A stretch of DNA of 64,000 bases from Flavobacterium hibernum. Its GTDB lineage: Bacteria; Bacteroidota; Bacteroidia; Flavobacteriales; Flavobacteriaceae. The stretch is from assembly GCF_000832125.1 (NCBI RefSeq), contig NZ_JPRK01000013.1, forward strand, positions 124,001 to 188,000, in the 5' to 3' direction. Shown here in pieces: positions 1-9,661 of the stretch (the stretch's first letter is position 1; every line of letters begins with the position of its first letter). A program made the translations under genes and the position numbers. The notes beneath the pieces were generated by a model that was not told the DNA's origin, ran no database searches, and worked only from the letters and a program-made list of their open reading frames with translations.

Positions 1-31
1 ATTTATTCCAATTTATAATTTAGTTATTTTA

Positions 32-1510
32 ATGAGAATTATAAAACGTCCCACTTGGTGGCTGTTCTTATTATTTATTCCTATTATTAACCTTATAATG
101 ATTCCTGTGGTTTGGGTCGAAACTATTAGAAGTTTTGGCAAAAATTCCAGATTAGATACAGCATTGGTTTTAATAACGCTAGGGTTTTATATTACCTATT
201 TAAACTATACTTCTGAAAAGTTAACTTATGTTGAAAATAAAGATTTACAGCCAAAAACTAAGACAGGAGAAACCGTAAGTTCTTTACTATTCGCGATAAT
301 TGTTGCAACATTGGTACACACTTACGTAATCCAACCCTTTACAATTCCGTCTTCATCATTAGAAAAAACATTATTAATTGGAGATTTTTTGTTTGTAAGT
401 AAAATTAATTTTGGAGCACGAACACCTATGACTACTGTTGCATTGCCAATGGTTCATGATTCAATTCCCTTGATTGGTGTAAAATCATATTTGTTTAACG
501 ACGATCATACCAAAAAAGAAACCTCATTGTTAAACAAATTTCAATTGCCATATTTTAGATTTCCTGCAATAGAAAACATCAAACGCAATGAGATTGTAGT
601 TTTTAATCAGCCTGCAGACACGCTTCGTGATATGGATAATTTTCATCCGGATAGAAATTATTACAAGCCATTAGATAAAAAAACAAATTTAGTGAAACGA
701 TGTGTTGGAATGCCCGGAGATTCATTAGAAATTCGTGACGGAGATATTTACATCAATGGCAAAAAGGACAAATTACCAGAAAGTGCAAAACCACAGTATA
801 ATTTTATTGTAGATACAAAAGGTGTTGCTATTAGTCAAGATGCGCTTGTACATCGATATGGCGCGAGAGAAGGGATGAAGTATGATAATGGAGATTTTGC
901 ATTAACAAACACAGGACAGTATTTTTTGACATTAACAGATAAAGAAGCCGCATTAATAGCAACGAATCCAGTTGTAAAAGGAGTTAAAAAATATCTGTCA
1001 CCAAAGGGCGAAGATGGAAAGGTGTTTCCTCATATTCCGTCTTTGGGTTGGAACATCGACAATTATGGACCTATTTATATTCCTCAAAAAGGAAAGACGA
1101 TACAATTGAATTTAAAAACACTTCCTTTCTATAAGCGAATTATAGAAGAATATGAGCATAATAGTTTGAAAATTCAGGGTAATGAGATCATTATAAACGG
1201 AAAAGTAAGTACAACATATACTTTTAAACAGGATTATTACTGGATGATGGGCGACAATCGTCAAAACTCTTTAGACGCGAGATATTGGGGATATGTTCCT
1301 TTTGATCACGTAATTGGTAAACCTGTTTTTATTTGGTTTAGTTGGGATAAAGATGGCAGCGGCATTTATAAAGTAAGATGGAATCGCGTTTTCTCAGTAA
1401 TCAACGGCGATGGTGAACCTAAGTCTTATTTGATACATTTTTTAGTACTAATAGCGCTTTATTCCGTTGGAAGTAGAATAATAAAGAAAAGGAAAAAAGA
1501 ACAAGTTTAA
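32..1510 (+). CDS. lepB: Signal peptidase I (S26 family)
   Basis: Membrane-bound protease that removes signal peptides from Sec-exported proteins. Two hydrophobic segments near the N-terminus (about residues 9-28 and 43-57) precede a further one at about 83-103. The catalytic region reads IPSSSLEKTL, placing the nucleophile at Ser109. The general-base lysine is Lys222 in NLVKRCVGMPGD, and the late conserved box MMGDNRQNSLDARYWG is intact. At 492 residues it is longer than the E. coli enzyme, as is usual in Bacteroidota, with a large insertion between the lysine box and the GDNR box. A hydrophobic stretch near the C-terminus may be a further membrane anchor. The usual Met after the catalytic Ser is Leu here. 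The gene stands alone and ends at a bidirectional terminator. Confidence 0.93.
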   Translation: MRIIKRPTWWLFLLFIPIINLIMIPVVWVETIRSFGKNSRLDTALVLITLGFYITYLNYTSEKLTYVENKDLQPKTKTGETVSSLLFAIIVATLVHTYVIQPFTIPSSSLEKTLLIGDFLFVSKINFGARTPMTTVALPMVHDSIPLIGVKSYLFNDDHTKKETSLLNKFQLPYFRFPAIENIKRNEIVVFNQPADTLRDMDNFHPDRNYYKPLDKKTNLVKRCVGMPGDSLEIRDGDIYINGKKDKLPESAKPQYNFIVDTKGVAISQDALVHRYGAREGMKYDNGDFALTNTGQYFLTLTDKEAALIATNPVVKGVKKYLSPKGEDGKVFPHIPSLGWNIDNYGPIYIPQKGKTIQLNLKTLPFYKRIIEEYEHNSLKIQGNEIIINGKVSTTYTFKQDYYWMMGDNRQNSLDARYWGYVPFDHVIGKPVFIWFSWDKDGSGIYKVRWNRVFSVINGDGEPKSYLIHFLVLIALYSVGSRIIKKRKKEQV

Positions 1511-1560
1511 TATATACTTGAGATAATTTAGAACACTAAATAAAAAGTCAATTCATAAAA

Positions 1561-1592
1561 AAAGAGCTTCAGGTAAATGAAGCTCTTTTTTT
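1561..1592. terminator. Bidirectional rho-independent terminator
   Basis: Stem AAAGAGCTTCA, loop GGTAAA, stem TGAAGCTCTTT, flanked by A-runs on the left and a T-run on the right. It lies between convergent lepB and the GH3 gene and can serve both. Confidence 0.85.
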
Positions 1593-1641
1593 ATACAATT
1601 TATCAAACGTCGTTGTTTAAAACAACAGACTAGAAAAAATA

Positions 1642-4257
1642 TTAGTTATCAAGTAACACAGTCTTTCCGGTAATATTGACTCTACCAGTTTGAATATCGC
1701 TTGAACCATCAGGTAGTTTTCCTCCAACCGAAATAGTAAACCATCCAGGTTCCACCACACGTTTGCTCTTTTTATTAATTAAAGATAATTGTCTTGGCGT
1801 AATGGTAAAACTAATCGTTTTTGTTTCGCCTTTTTTAAGATTAATACGTTCAAAACCTTCAAGTTGGCATATTGGTCGTGGAGTAGAAGCTTTTTCATCT
1901 TTTACATACAATTCAACTACTTCCTCTCCGTCACGATCTCCAGTATTTGTAACATCAACAGATACTTTCAGATCTTTATCTGCAATTGCGCTCGACGGAA
2001 GTTGTAAATTACTGTATTTGAATGTTGTGTAACTCAATCCAAATCCAAACGGATACAAAGGTTTTTTCTCAAAATAACGGTACGTACGACCTTTCATATT
2101 ATAATTTTCGAAATCCGGAAGCTGATCTACAGATTTGTAATAAGTAACCGGTAAACGTCCTGCGGGATTATAATCGCCAAAAAGTACATCGGCAATGGCA
2201 TTTCCGCCTTGTTGTCCCGGATATCCGGCAGTTAAAATAGCAGGAACATTATCATTTGCCCAATTTATCGAAAGCGCGCTTCCGTTTATTAAAACTAAAA
2301 TTACAGGTTTTCCTGTTGCGCTCATCGCTTTTATTAACGCTTCCTGATTTGCAGGTAAGTTAAGGCTCGTGCGGTCTCCGCCTTCAAAACCATCAGCTTC
2401 AACTTTCATTTCTTCGCCTTCCAAGCGTTCATTTAATCCCAAAACCAAAATCACAGCATCCGCCTGATTAGCTGTTTCAACCGCTTTTTCAAGTAAGTTC
2501 TCCTGTGGCTCAGACCATAAAAGCTGTGCAATTGCATCGCCGTAAAAGTTTTGATATTTAGCCTCGATTTTATATTTTCTTCCCGCTTCTAATTGAATTT
2601 TCTGCGGACGAATTCTTGGACTGTGATTGTTTTTTCCTCCCGATGTTTTCCCTGTTTCGATTTCCACAGTCATAAACGGTTTCGACCAATCCGTAATATT
2701 ATAAAGACCCGTTTTAGGAACCGAGATATAACCCGTCCATCTTACACTATAATTACCCATTTTCATGCGAGGATCAGGAGTATTAATATCCCAATGAAAG
2801 TCTATATTGTCATCATTTCGAACAAAAAGGGGTTCACCTTCCCATTTACTATTATTAAAGTATTCGCCTGTTAAGCCCTGTATTCCGTTTGGATTTTGAA
2901 AGTAAATCGACGGAATAACTTTCATTTCGGGAACACCCAAAGCAAGATCAGTTCCTTTTGCGTATAGAACTTTTGTAGTAGGCTCAATTTTGTTCTGAAT
3001 CCCTTTTAAAACCGTAATTGGATTACTTGGAATACCGCTGTAATTTCCCCATAATGATTGTATATCATTGGCATTTGGCCCAATAACAGCAACAGCTTTT
3101 ATATTTTTAGAAAGCGGTAAAGTGTTATTTTTATTTTTTAGCAGTACAATACTTTTTTGAGAAGCCGTACGCGCAAGCCAATCGTTAGCCGAGTTATTAT
3201 TTACCGAATACGGAATCTGCGCATAAGGCACAATTTCATCCGGATCGAACATTCCTAATTTAAAGCGAGCTGTAAACAAACGTTTTATAGTAACGTCAAT
3301 ATCTGCTTCGGTAAGTAATTTGCGATCAAGAGCTTCTTTTAATGATTTGTAACTGCTTCCGCACTCTAAATCTAAACCTTCTTTTACGGCTAATGCCGAT
3401 GCTGAAGCCGCATCATTGGTAATTTTATGGTATTTCCAGATATCTGTTACAGCACCACAATCAGACACGATGTAGCCTTTAAAACCCCAATCGTTTCTAA
3501 GAATATTGAATAAAAAAGGACTCGCACTACAAGATTCTCCTCTAAAACGGTTGTAAGCGCCCATAACCGAATACACATTACCATCTTTTACCAAAGTACG
3601 AAAGGCAGGAAGATACGTTTCGTAAAGATCAATATCACTTACATTTACATCAAATTGATGGCGAGAAGGTTCCGGTCCGGAGTGAACCGCAAAATGTTTG
3701 GCAGTTGCAATTACTTTAAAGTATTTTGGATCCGTTCCCTGAAGACCTTTTACATAATTAAGCCCAAGTTGACTGGTTAAGAAAGGATCTTCACCATAAG
3801 TTTCATGTCCGCGTCCCCAGCGAGGATCGCGAAAAATATTGATATTTGGCGACCAAAAAGTCAAACCCTCATACATACCGTGTTGTCCACGTCTTAAATA
3901 TTCGTGATGTTTGGCGCGCGCCTCATCAGAAATAGCATTGGCAACATCAAAAATTAATTGACGATCCCATGATGATGCAATTGAAATAGATTGCGGAAAA
4001 ACAGTCGCATATCCTGCGCGGGCAACACCATGCAAGGATTCGTTCCACCAATTGTATTCAGGTACGCCCAAACGTTCGATAGCGGGTGAAGAATCCATTA
4101 GCTGACTTATTTTTTCGTCTACGGTCATTCTCGAAACAAGATCGTCGACACGCTGCTCAATAGGTAAATTTGGATTTTTAAAGATGTAATTTTCTTGTGC
4201 AAAAGTGTTTAATGCAAGAAAGTTGAGCATAAACACAAGTCTGTATACTTTTCTCAT
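1642..4257 (-). CDS. Glycoside hydrolase family 3 beta-glycosidase with PA14 insert
   Basis: Exported exo-acting beta-glycosidase (beta-glucosidase or beta-xylosidase type; substrate not decidable from sequence). Signal peptide about 1-20, then the GH3 TIM-barrel domain with KHFAVHSGPE and the nucleophile motif SDCGAVTD (Asp266). The second alpha/beta domain contains a PA14 carbohydrate-binding insert at about 459-600 (LTGEYFNN to LLWSEP). A fibronectin-III-like domain closes the protein (about 750-860). The length of 871 residues fits the PA14-containing GH3 group. It is divergent from the HTCS regulator, so it may belong to the pectin locus, for example removing terminal xylose or glucose, but that is inference. 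Confidence 0.9.
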   Translation of the reverse strand: MRKVYRLVFMLNFLALNTFAQENYIFKNPNLPIEQRVDDLVSRMTVDEKISQLMDSSPAIERLGVPEYNWWNESLHGVARAGYATVFPQSISIASSWDRQLIFDVANAISDEARAKHHEYLRRGQHGMYEGLTFWSPNINIFRDPRWGRGHETYGEDPFLTSQLGLNYVKGLQGTDPKYFKVIATAKHFAVHSGPEPSRHQFDVNVSDIDLYETYLPAFRTLVKDGNVYSVMGAYNRFRGESCSASPFLFNILRNDWGFKGYIVSDCGAVTDIWKYHKITNDAASASALAVKEGLDLECGSSYKSLKEALDRKLLTEADIDVTIKRLFTARFKLGMFDPDEIVPYAQIPYSVNNNSANDWLARTASQKSIVLLKNKNNTLPLSKNIKAVAVIGPNANDIQSLWGNYSGIPSNPITVLKGIQNKIEPTTKVLYAKGTDLALGVPEMKVIPSIYFQNPNGIQGLTGEYFNNSKWEGEPLFVRNDDNIDFHWDINTPDPRMKMGNYSVRWTGYISVPKTGLYNITDWSKPFMTVEIETGKTSGGKNNHSPRIRPQKIQLEAGRKYKIEAKYQNFYGDAIAQLLWSEPQENLLEKAVETANQADAVILVLGLNERLEGEEMKVEADGFEGGDRTSLNLPANQEALIKAMSATGKPVILVLINGSALSINWANDNVPAILTAGYPGQQGGNAIADVLFGDYNPAGRLPVTYYKSVDQLPDFENYNMKGRTYRYFEKKPLYPFGFGLSYTTFKYSNLQLPSSAIADKDLKVSVDVTNTGDRDGEEVVELYVKDEKASTPRPICQLEGFERINLKKGETKTISFTITPRQLSLINKKSKRVVEPGWFTISVGGKLPDGSSDIQTGRVNITGKTVLLDN

Positions 4258-4344
4258 TGAATTAATGTGGTGGTTTTTTGGTTGATATAGTTAATAGTAT
4301 TTTTTATTGAGAAGTTTATAGAATAGAATCTATAATTGAAGATA

Positions 4345-4352
4345 CAAAATTA
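4345..4352 (-). promoter_or_regulatory. Candidate -7 box for the GH3 gene
   Basis: On the minus strand this reads TAATTTTG, matching the Bacteroidota -7 consensus TAnnTTTG, about 90 bases before the GH3 start. No clear TTTG -33 element was found at the right spacing, so it may depend on an activator. Confidence 0.45.
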
Positions 4353-4453
4353 TAAGTTTACATTTTTTAGCTTAGGATTAATTGCTATTTAAAGGGTGCT
4401 GTAAAGCTTGAACGTAACTTTTATGCGTTAGTACCAAAAAGATAAAGGAGGAC

Positions 4454-4502
4454 AAATAGCTAATTTACGGAGGGTATTTTGCTAATTACGGGTAGTATTT
4501 TA
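4454..4502 (+). promoter_or_regulatory. Tandem direct repeat upstream of the HTCS gene
   Basis: Two adjacent imperfect copies with 22-bp period: GCTAATTTACGGAGGGTATT (4459 onward) and GCTAATTACGGGTAGTATTT (4481 onward), ending about 22 bases before the -7 box of the HTCS gene. Direct repeats with a two-helical-turn period are typical sites for AraC-type output domains. The segment AAATAGCTAATTTACGG (4454-4470) resembles AAATAGCGATTTAACC at 9543, upstream of the SusCD operon. Confidence 0.45.
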
Positions 4503-4523
4503 GGTTAGGAAAAGAAAATTGAT

Positions 4524-4531
4524 ATTTTTGT
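4524..4531 (+). promoter_or_regulatory. -7 promoter box for the HTCS gene
   Basis: TATTTTTG matches TAnnTTTG exactly, 26 bases before the start codon. No canonical TTTG lies 17-21 bases upstream; the tandem repeat ends there instead, consistent with activator-dependent transcription. Confidence 0.5.
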
Positions 4532-4557
4532 GATTACCGCTAAAAAATAAATTTAAG

Positions 4558-7500
4558 ATGTTGAAACATAATACAATTGTAGTTTTATTGAGTTTGATGT
4601 GTGCGTGGTGTGCCGCTCAGCCAGCTGGGATTCTAACACATTTTTCAAATGACGGAAAATTAAATCAATCAAGAGTTTTAGGTATTCAGCAAGATAAAAA
4701 AGGATTTATTTGGTTGGGAACTTTCAACGGATTGATTCGTTATGACGGAACTACTTTTCGAAAATTTAAAGTAGAACAAAGCGTACCCTTAAATATACAA
4801 TCGAACCGTGTATCGAAATTTAAGTTTGATAGTAATGAGAGAATTTGGATTCAATCTGAAAAAAATGACATCTATTATTTTGATACAAACGAATTAAAAT
4901 TTCATAATCCAGTTGAAGGCAATTCTGCCAATCACAAATTTGATCATTTTAAAATTATGCCGTCCGGAAGAACGTGGCTCTTTCCCGAAAGTAAAAATTA
5001 CATGATCGCTTTTGAAAAAGACAAACAAATAAAACGCGTAAATTTTGATTTGGCCAAACATTTTGGGAAGATTACAGATGTTTACGAAGATAAATTAGGA
5101 ACAACATGGTTCTTGACAGAAGCTGGAATCTGCCGATTAAAAAAATCAAGTCAAATACCCGAATCTTTTTTTTCGAACGTGGCGGGGCAAGCAGGAAAAT
5201 CCAACTCGTTTAATTTTGCAGAAGAAACCAAAGACGATCTTTGGTTTGCAGGAAACAACGGAAGATTTATTCGATACAATAAAAAATCTAGCACTTTTTT
5301 CGACTTAGATTTAGGAATCAAAAGTGACATTCTGCTTATTAATGCCATAGCCAATAGTCAAGTATTGATAGTTACAAAAGGTAATGGCTTTTGTTTGTAC
5401 GATATAAAAACTGGTAAACTAGATCATTATTCTAGTAAAACATTGCCGGGCGTGCCTAATGAAAATATTAATTTTTTAGGATTAACCAATTCGCGACAAT
5501 TTTGGTTTGATACGCCAACCTCAGGAGTATTTCAGTTTGATATAAAAACCAGAAAACTAAAACAGCTAGAAGTCGATTCAAGCAATCCTGCGACAACAGG
5601 CGGTAAACAAAAAAGCTTTTTGTTAACCTCGCCAAACGGAACAGTCTGGATTCAGTCCAACAAAGGAGCATTTGGGTATTGGGATGAAAAACAAAATCAG
5701 TTATTTTCTATAATGCGATGCATTAAGGAATCCAAAGAAACCGTGTCAGACGTTATGTATACTGCGATGTTTGACAAATTGGGTAATCTTTGGTTTTGTT
5801 CTTATAAACAAGGATTAGATCTAATTACGTTTAATAATAGTAATTTTTTATCCTTAAAATTATCACCAGTTGAGAATAAAAAACACAATGTTCGAAGCCT
5901 CATGGAAGACAATAAGAGAAATCTTTGGGTAGCTTGTCGTGACGAAAAAATAGAATTGTTTGATGCTCAAAAAAGAAAGTTAGGTTTCTTAGGTTCAGAT
6001 GGTACTTTGTCCAGCAACAGTCCGGGTTGGGGATCGGACATCTATAGTATGATGCAGGATTTTCAAGGCAGAATGTGGATTGGAACGCGCGGAAATGGCG
6101 TTTTTTGTCTCACGCCCAAACAAGGTTCTTTCAGCTTTGCTGTGGAACATTTTAAGTACGATAAAAATAACAAGTACAGCGTTAGTTCAGACGATGTTTA
6201 TAAAGTTTTTCAAGCTTCAAACGGTCAGATTTATTTAGCAACTTGGGGCGGTGGAATTAACTTAGTTCGTCAGTCAAATAATAAAACCACGTTTGTGAGT
6301 CACAGAAACGAACTGAAAAATTATCCAATTGAAACTGCCGACAAAGTACGTTCCGTTGTTGAAACCAAAGATAACAAAATCTTTTTTGTCTCATCTTATA
6401 AATTGTTTGCTTTTTCTAATGCAAACAAATCGGCAGACAAAATACAGTTTAAAGAATATTTTCAGGCATCAGGAAATGATATTTTAGATATCATTGTTAC
6501 ATCAGACAATCGTTTGGCACTTTCTACGAATGGAAAAGGGCTTATTTTGGTCGATATAGACAAGCAAGACAAAGTAAAAGTGAAATCGTTTTGGAGCGAG
6601 AATTTAGGTTTTCCTTTAGATGGCGTTGTAGGTATGCAAGAAGATAAATTTGGTAAAATCTGGCTTATGGGAGACAATCAAATCGTACGATTTGATCCTA
6701 AAAATAGCAGTTGCGAGACTTTTCCGGAGTTAAAATCAATTATAGGAACCGAAATATTTTCGGAAGCTACAAAATGCAGGCTGGCAAGTGGCGAAATTGT
6801 CTCGGGATATTCTGATGGCGTTATTTATTTTAAACCAGAAGCAATTAAACCTTTCTTGTTTAAACCTTATTTGGCGATTTCCGGTTTTCTAGTAAACAAT
6901 AAAGAATTGTTCGAGATTAATCCCGAAACGCCCAAAAACCCTGATTTACTAAAAGAAGTGACATTAAAACACGATCAGAATTTTTTTAGAGTTCAGTTTT
7001 CAGCTTTAGATTTCATTAAAAATGAAAATATCGTTTATCGCTATAAATTAGAAGGAATTGACAAAGAATGGAATTATCTAAAAGCAAGTCAATCTATTAA
7101 TTATACCAATTTGGGTCGAGGAACTTATACGCTTTTGGTATCTTCTACCAACGGTCATAACTTATGGCTGGACAATGAGAGACAAATAAAAATTATTATA
7201 AAACCATCAATCTGGGGAACTTATTTTGCTTACTTCTGTTATCTATTGTTGGCAATAGGTTTGTTTTTATTGGTGAGACGTGCGTTTTTAACCATTTTAA
7301 AATTGCGTAATGATGTTAGAGTTCAAAAAGAAGTAAGTGAACTGAAATTGAATTTTTTCACGGATATCTCGCATGAAATCCGCACTCCGCTTACTATGAT
7401 TACAGCGCCATTAGAAGTAATGCTTTCAGATAATCAGATAGACGATTCCGTTAAATCTCAGCTTCGTATTATCGAAAAATACAGCAATAAGTTGTTGAAT

Positions 7501-8874
7501 TTGGTCAATCAAATTTTAGATTTAAGAAGAATGCAGGATCGTAAATTAGAAGTTCGCGAAATTGATTTAGGAGAATTTGTGACTGAAGTATGCGAAAATT
7601 TTACCGAAATGAGTCTTCAGCGAAATATACAATTGAAGGTTAATATTAGCGAAACCAAACCGCATATTTGGGCTGATCCGGATAGTCTGGATAAAATTTT
7701 GGTCAATCTACTTTCTAATGCTTTTAAATATTGTAAAAAAGGAAATTCAATAACAGTAAACGTAGAAGAATCTGAAAATAAAGTTTACTTAAAAGTAAGT
7801 GATAACGGGCCCGGAATTAATGCTAGTGTTCAGAAAAAGCTGTTTGTTCGTTTCTCCAACTACAATGAAAACCCATTTAATCCAAGTACAGGAATTGGTC
7901 TTTCGATTGTAAAAGATTCAGTCGAAAAACATGGTGCTGAAATTTCACTAGAAACTAAAGTAGGTAAAGGAAGCAGTTTCGAAATTTCTTTTCCAAAAGG
8001 ATACAGCCATTTCTCAGATGATGTCGATATCATTTTTGAAGAAACAGAAGAACATTTCATTGATGATGAATTAATTGTAGAAGATCAAGTAGAAGTAGAA
8101 GTAAGAGATAAACCTATTGGACTTATAGTAGAAGACGATCTGGAATTAAGAAAATTTATCGTTTCAATTCTAGAACATGATTATACTATTTATACCGCAG
8201 AAAACGGAGAAGAAGGCCATTTAAAAGCCGCCGAGTTATCGCCGGATTTTGTTATCAGTGATATTATGATGCCAGAATTGGATGGTATCGAAATGCTTAA
8301 AATTATTCGAAATAACTTTGCAATTAGCCACGTTCCTGTGATCTTACTCAGCGCGAAAACAGCAATTGAAAGCAAACTGGAAGGATTAGAATATGGTGCC
8401 GATGATTATATTACGAAGCCTTTTAATGTGAGTTTCTTAAAGGCAAGAGTAAAGAATGTTTTAGAACAAAGATTTCGATTGCAGCGTTTGTATTCTACGG
8501 GAAGTATTGCAGAAATATCAGAAGAAAAACCATTACAAATTTCCAACAGAGATAATAAATTCATGCTCCAAGTAATTGAATTGGTTAAAGAAAATATCTC
8601 TAAATCTGATTTTTCAGTAGATGAATTAGGGAAATTAATGTGCATGTCACGTGCTAGTTTTTTTAATAAACTTAAAAGTATTACAGGTGTTTCTCCCGTT
8701 GTATTTATTCGGGATATGAGATTGAACGAAGCTGCCGAATTGCTTAAAAATGAAGATCTATTAATAAAAGAAGTTTGCTTTGAAGTAGGTTTTAATGATT
8801 TAAAATACTTCGGAAAATGTTTCAGAGCCAAATTCAATTACACACCAGTAGAATATCGCAAACAGTTTCGATAG
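4558..8874 (+). CDS. Hybrid two-component system sensor-regulator (HTCS)
   Basis: One-protein sensor, kinase and transcription factor that normally controls an adjacent polysaccharide locus by binding an oligosaccharide in the periplasm. Order: signal peptide 1-20; two-component propeller repeats (W-[LFI]-G-type blades such as IWLGTFNGLIRYD) over about 30-780; Y_Y_Y domain about 800-880; one transmembrane segment about 887-908; HisKA with phospho-acceptor His939 in SHEIRTPL; HATPase with N- and G-boxes; receiver domain with Asp1235 in SDIMMPELDG; C-terminal AraC HTH about 1330-1438. Length 1438 fits the family. Position between GH3 and SusCD implies control of the pectin locus; the ligand is probably a pectin or rhamnogalacturonan oligomer (inference). 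Confidence 0.95.
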   Translation: MLKHNTIVVLLSLMCAWCAAQPAGILTHFSNDGKLNQSRVLGIQQDKKGFIWLGTFNGLIRYDGTTFRKFKVEQSVPLNIQSNRVSKFKFDSNERIWIQSEKNDIYYFDTNELKFHNPVEGNSANHKFDHFKIMPSGRTWLFPESKNYMIAFEKDKQIKRVNFDLAKHFGKITDVYEDKLGTTWFLTEAGICRLKKSSQIPESFFSNVAGQAGKSNSFNFAEETKDDLWFAGNNGRFIRYNKKSSTFFDLDLGIKSDILLINAIANSQVLIVTKGNGFCLYDIKTGKLDHYSSKTLPGVPNENINFLGLTNSRQFWFDTPTSGVFQFDIKTRKLKQLEVDSSNPATTGGKQKSFLLTSPNGTVWIQSNKGAFGYWDEKQNQLFSIMRCIKESKETVSDVMYTAMFDKLGNLWFCSYKQGLDLITFNNSNFLSLKLSPVENKKHNVRSLMEDNKRNLWVACRDEKIELFDAQKRKLGFLGSDGTLSSNSPGWGSDIYSMMQDFQGRMWIGTRGNGVFCLTPKQGSFSFAVEHFKYDKNNKYSVSSDDVYKVFQASNGQIYLATWGGGINLVRQSNNKTTFVSHRNELKNYPIETADKVRSVVETKDNKIFFVSSYKLFAFSNANKSADKIQFKEYFQASGNDILDIIVTSDNRLALSTNGKGLILVDIDKQDKVKVKSFWSENLGFPLDGVVGMQEDKFGKIWLMGDNQIVRFDPKNSSCETFPELKSIIGTEIFSEATKCRLASGEIVSGYSDGVIYFKPEAIKPFLFKPYLAISGFLVNNKELFEINPETPKNPDLLKEVTLKHDQNFFRVQFSALDFIKNENIVYRYKLEGIDKEWNYLKASQSINYTNLGRGTYTLLVSSTNGHNLWLDNERQIKIIIKPSIWGTYFAYFCYLLLAIGLFLLVRRAFLTILKLRNDVRVQKEVSELKLNFFTDISHEIRTPLTMITAPLEVMLSDNQIDDSVKSQLRIIEKYSNKLLNLVNQILDLRRMQDRKLEVREIDLGEFVTEVCENFTEMSLQRNIQLKVNISETKPHIWADPDSLDKILVNLLSNAFKYCKKGNSITVNVEESENKVYLKVSDNGPGINASVQKKLFVRFSNYNENPFNPSTGIGLSIVKDSVEKHGAEISLETKVGKGSSFEISFPKGYSHFSDDVDIIFEETEEHFIDDELIVEDQVEVEVRDKPIGLIVEDDLELRKFIVSILEHDYTIYTAENGEEGHLKAAELSPDFVISDIMMPELDGIEMLKIIRNNFAISHVPVILLSAKTAIESKLEGLEYGADDYITKPFNVSFLKARVKNVLEQRFRLQRLYSTGSIAEISEEKPLQISNRDNKFMLQVIELVKENISKSDFSVDELGKLMCMSRASFFNKLKSITGVSPVVFIRDMRLNEAAELLKNEDLLIKEVCFEVGFNDLKYFGKCFRAKFNYTPVEYRKQFR

Positions 8875-8910
8875 AATTACTCTAGAATAAAAAATTAAAA
8901 GATATTTTTT

Positions 8911-9204
8911 GCCACAGATTTCACAGATTAAAAAGATTATAAAAAATCTGCTTAATCTGCGTAAAAAAAAATTAAACACATTCGCAATCTTGTCATTCCG
9001 ACGAAGGAGGAATCTCCGTAAGAAACTCTACAAAGATTAGTGTTTTTTTTGCCACAGATTTGACGGATTAGAAACATCCGCAATCTTGTCATTCCGACGA
9101 AGGAGGAATCTCCGCAAGAAACTCTACAAAGATTAGTATTTTTTTTGCCACAGATTTCACGGATTAAAAGGATTATAAAAAATCTGCTTAATCTGCGGGC
9201 AAGA
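8911..9204. repeat. Intergenic repeat cluster with a 96-bp tandem unit
   Basis: GCCACAGATTT occurs at 8911, 9051 and 9147. The segment starting CGCAATCTTGTCATTCCGAC occurs at 8983 and 9079, exactly 96 bp apart, so 8983-9078 and 9079-9174 are two near-identical tandem copies. Outer copies are followed by GATTATAAAAAATCTGCTTA. No ORF fits. The elements resemble intergenic repeats common in Flavobacteriia (family recollection, not checked). Confidence 0.8.
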
Positions 9205-9218
9205 AAATTAAATACATT

Positions 9219-9354
9219 GGGACATAGATTTATATTTAGGAATGAATAAAAAAGAATAAAAGAGAAACTTGTTTCTCACACATAGTTATTCTATGTTCGT
9301 TAAGGTAAGTGAAACGCCTTTTTTAAAGTAATAAAATCTATGTCCCTATGTGTT
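9219..9354. repeat. Small inverted-repeat-bounded element, copy A
   Basis: About 136 bp bounded by GGGACATAGATTT and AAATCTATGTCCC, a perfect 13-bp inverted pair, with an inner hairpin-forming part (AGAAACTTGTTTCT, ACATAG...CTATGT). It shares the 20-mer AAGTGAAACGCCTTTTTTAA and the overall layout with copy B at 24134-24278. No coding capacity. MITE-like or REP-like non-coding element. Confidence 0.6.
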
Positions 9355-9398
9355 AAATAATTATAGCCAACGTACAATAAAAAACATATCTATTTATG

Positions 9399-9430
9399 CC
9401 TCATTGCTTTTTCGTAATGAGGTTTTTTTT
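9399..9430 (+). terminator. Rho-independent terminator
   Basis: Stem CCTCATT and AATGAGG around a 10-base loop, followed by eight or more T. It would end transcription coming through the repeat region from the HTCS gene, insulating the downstream operon. Confidence 0.7.
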
Positions 9431-9518
9431 TAGAAATTAGAATTTGAGCCCTATTGAGAAATGCTTTTTTATTTGTGAATATTTTTTTACATATTATAAA
9501 AAATAAAGCCATTATTTG

Positions 9519-9558
9519 GTAAATACTTAGTTTTTGGTGGGTAAATAGCGATTTAACC
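9519..9558 (+). promoter_or_regulatory. Candidate HTCS-binding direct repeats before the SusCD operon
   Basis: GGTAAATACTTAGTTT (9519) and GGTAAATAGCGATTTA (9540) form a direct repeat with a 21-bp period, about 45-85 bases before the -7 box at 9604. The second copy resembles the repeat in front of the HTCS gene (4454-4470). AraC-type output domains of HTCS proteins bind such repeats; the assignment is inference. Confidence 0.4.
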
Positions 9559-9603
9559 CTTTCTGAAAAGCAATATTTACCCCAATTTGAGATTAGCTAT
9601 ATC

Positions 9604-9611
9604 TAGTTTTG
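9604..9611 (+). promoter_or_regulatory. -7 promoter box for the pectin operon
   Basis: TAGTTTTG fits TAnnTTTG. The nearest TTTG (9586-9589) is only 14 bases upstream, too close for a normal -33 element. It would give a leader of about 155 bases before the lipoprotein gene. Confidence 0.4.
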
Positions 9612-9661
9612 CTTCATAATCTTAACAGATTTTTAACTTACTAATCTTAAACCAAAAAATT

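Noticed and set aside
8406..8837. 143-codon antisense ORF inside the HTCS gene
   Set aside because: It is opposite the receiver/AraC coding region, which has clear motifs; no homology-like features of its own.
8911..9204. Repeated units resembling a CRISPR array
   Set aside because: Only two full 96-bp copies, no variable spacers of uniform length, and no cas genes.
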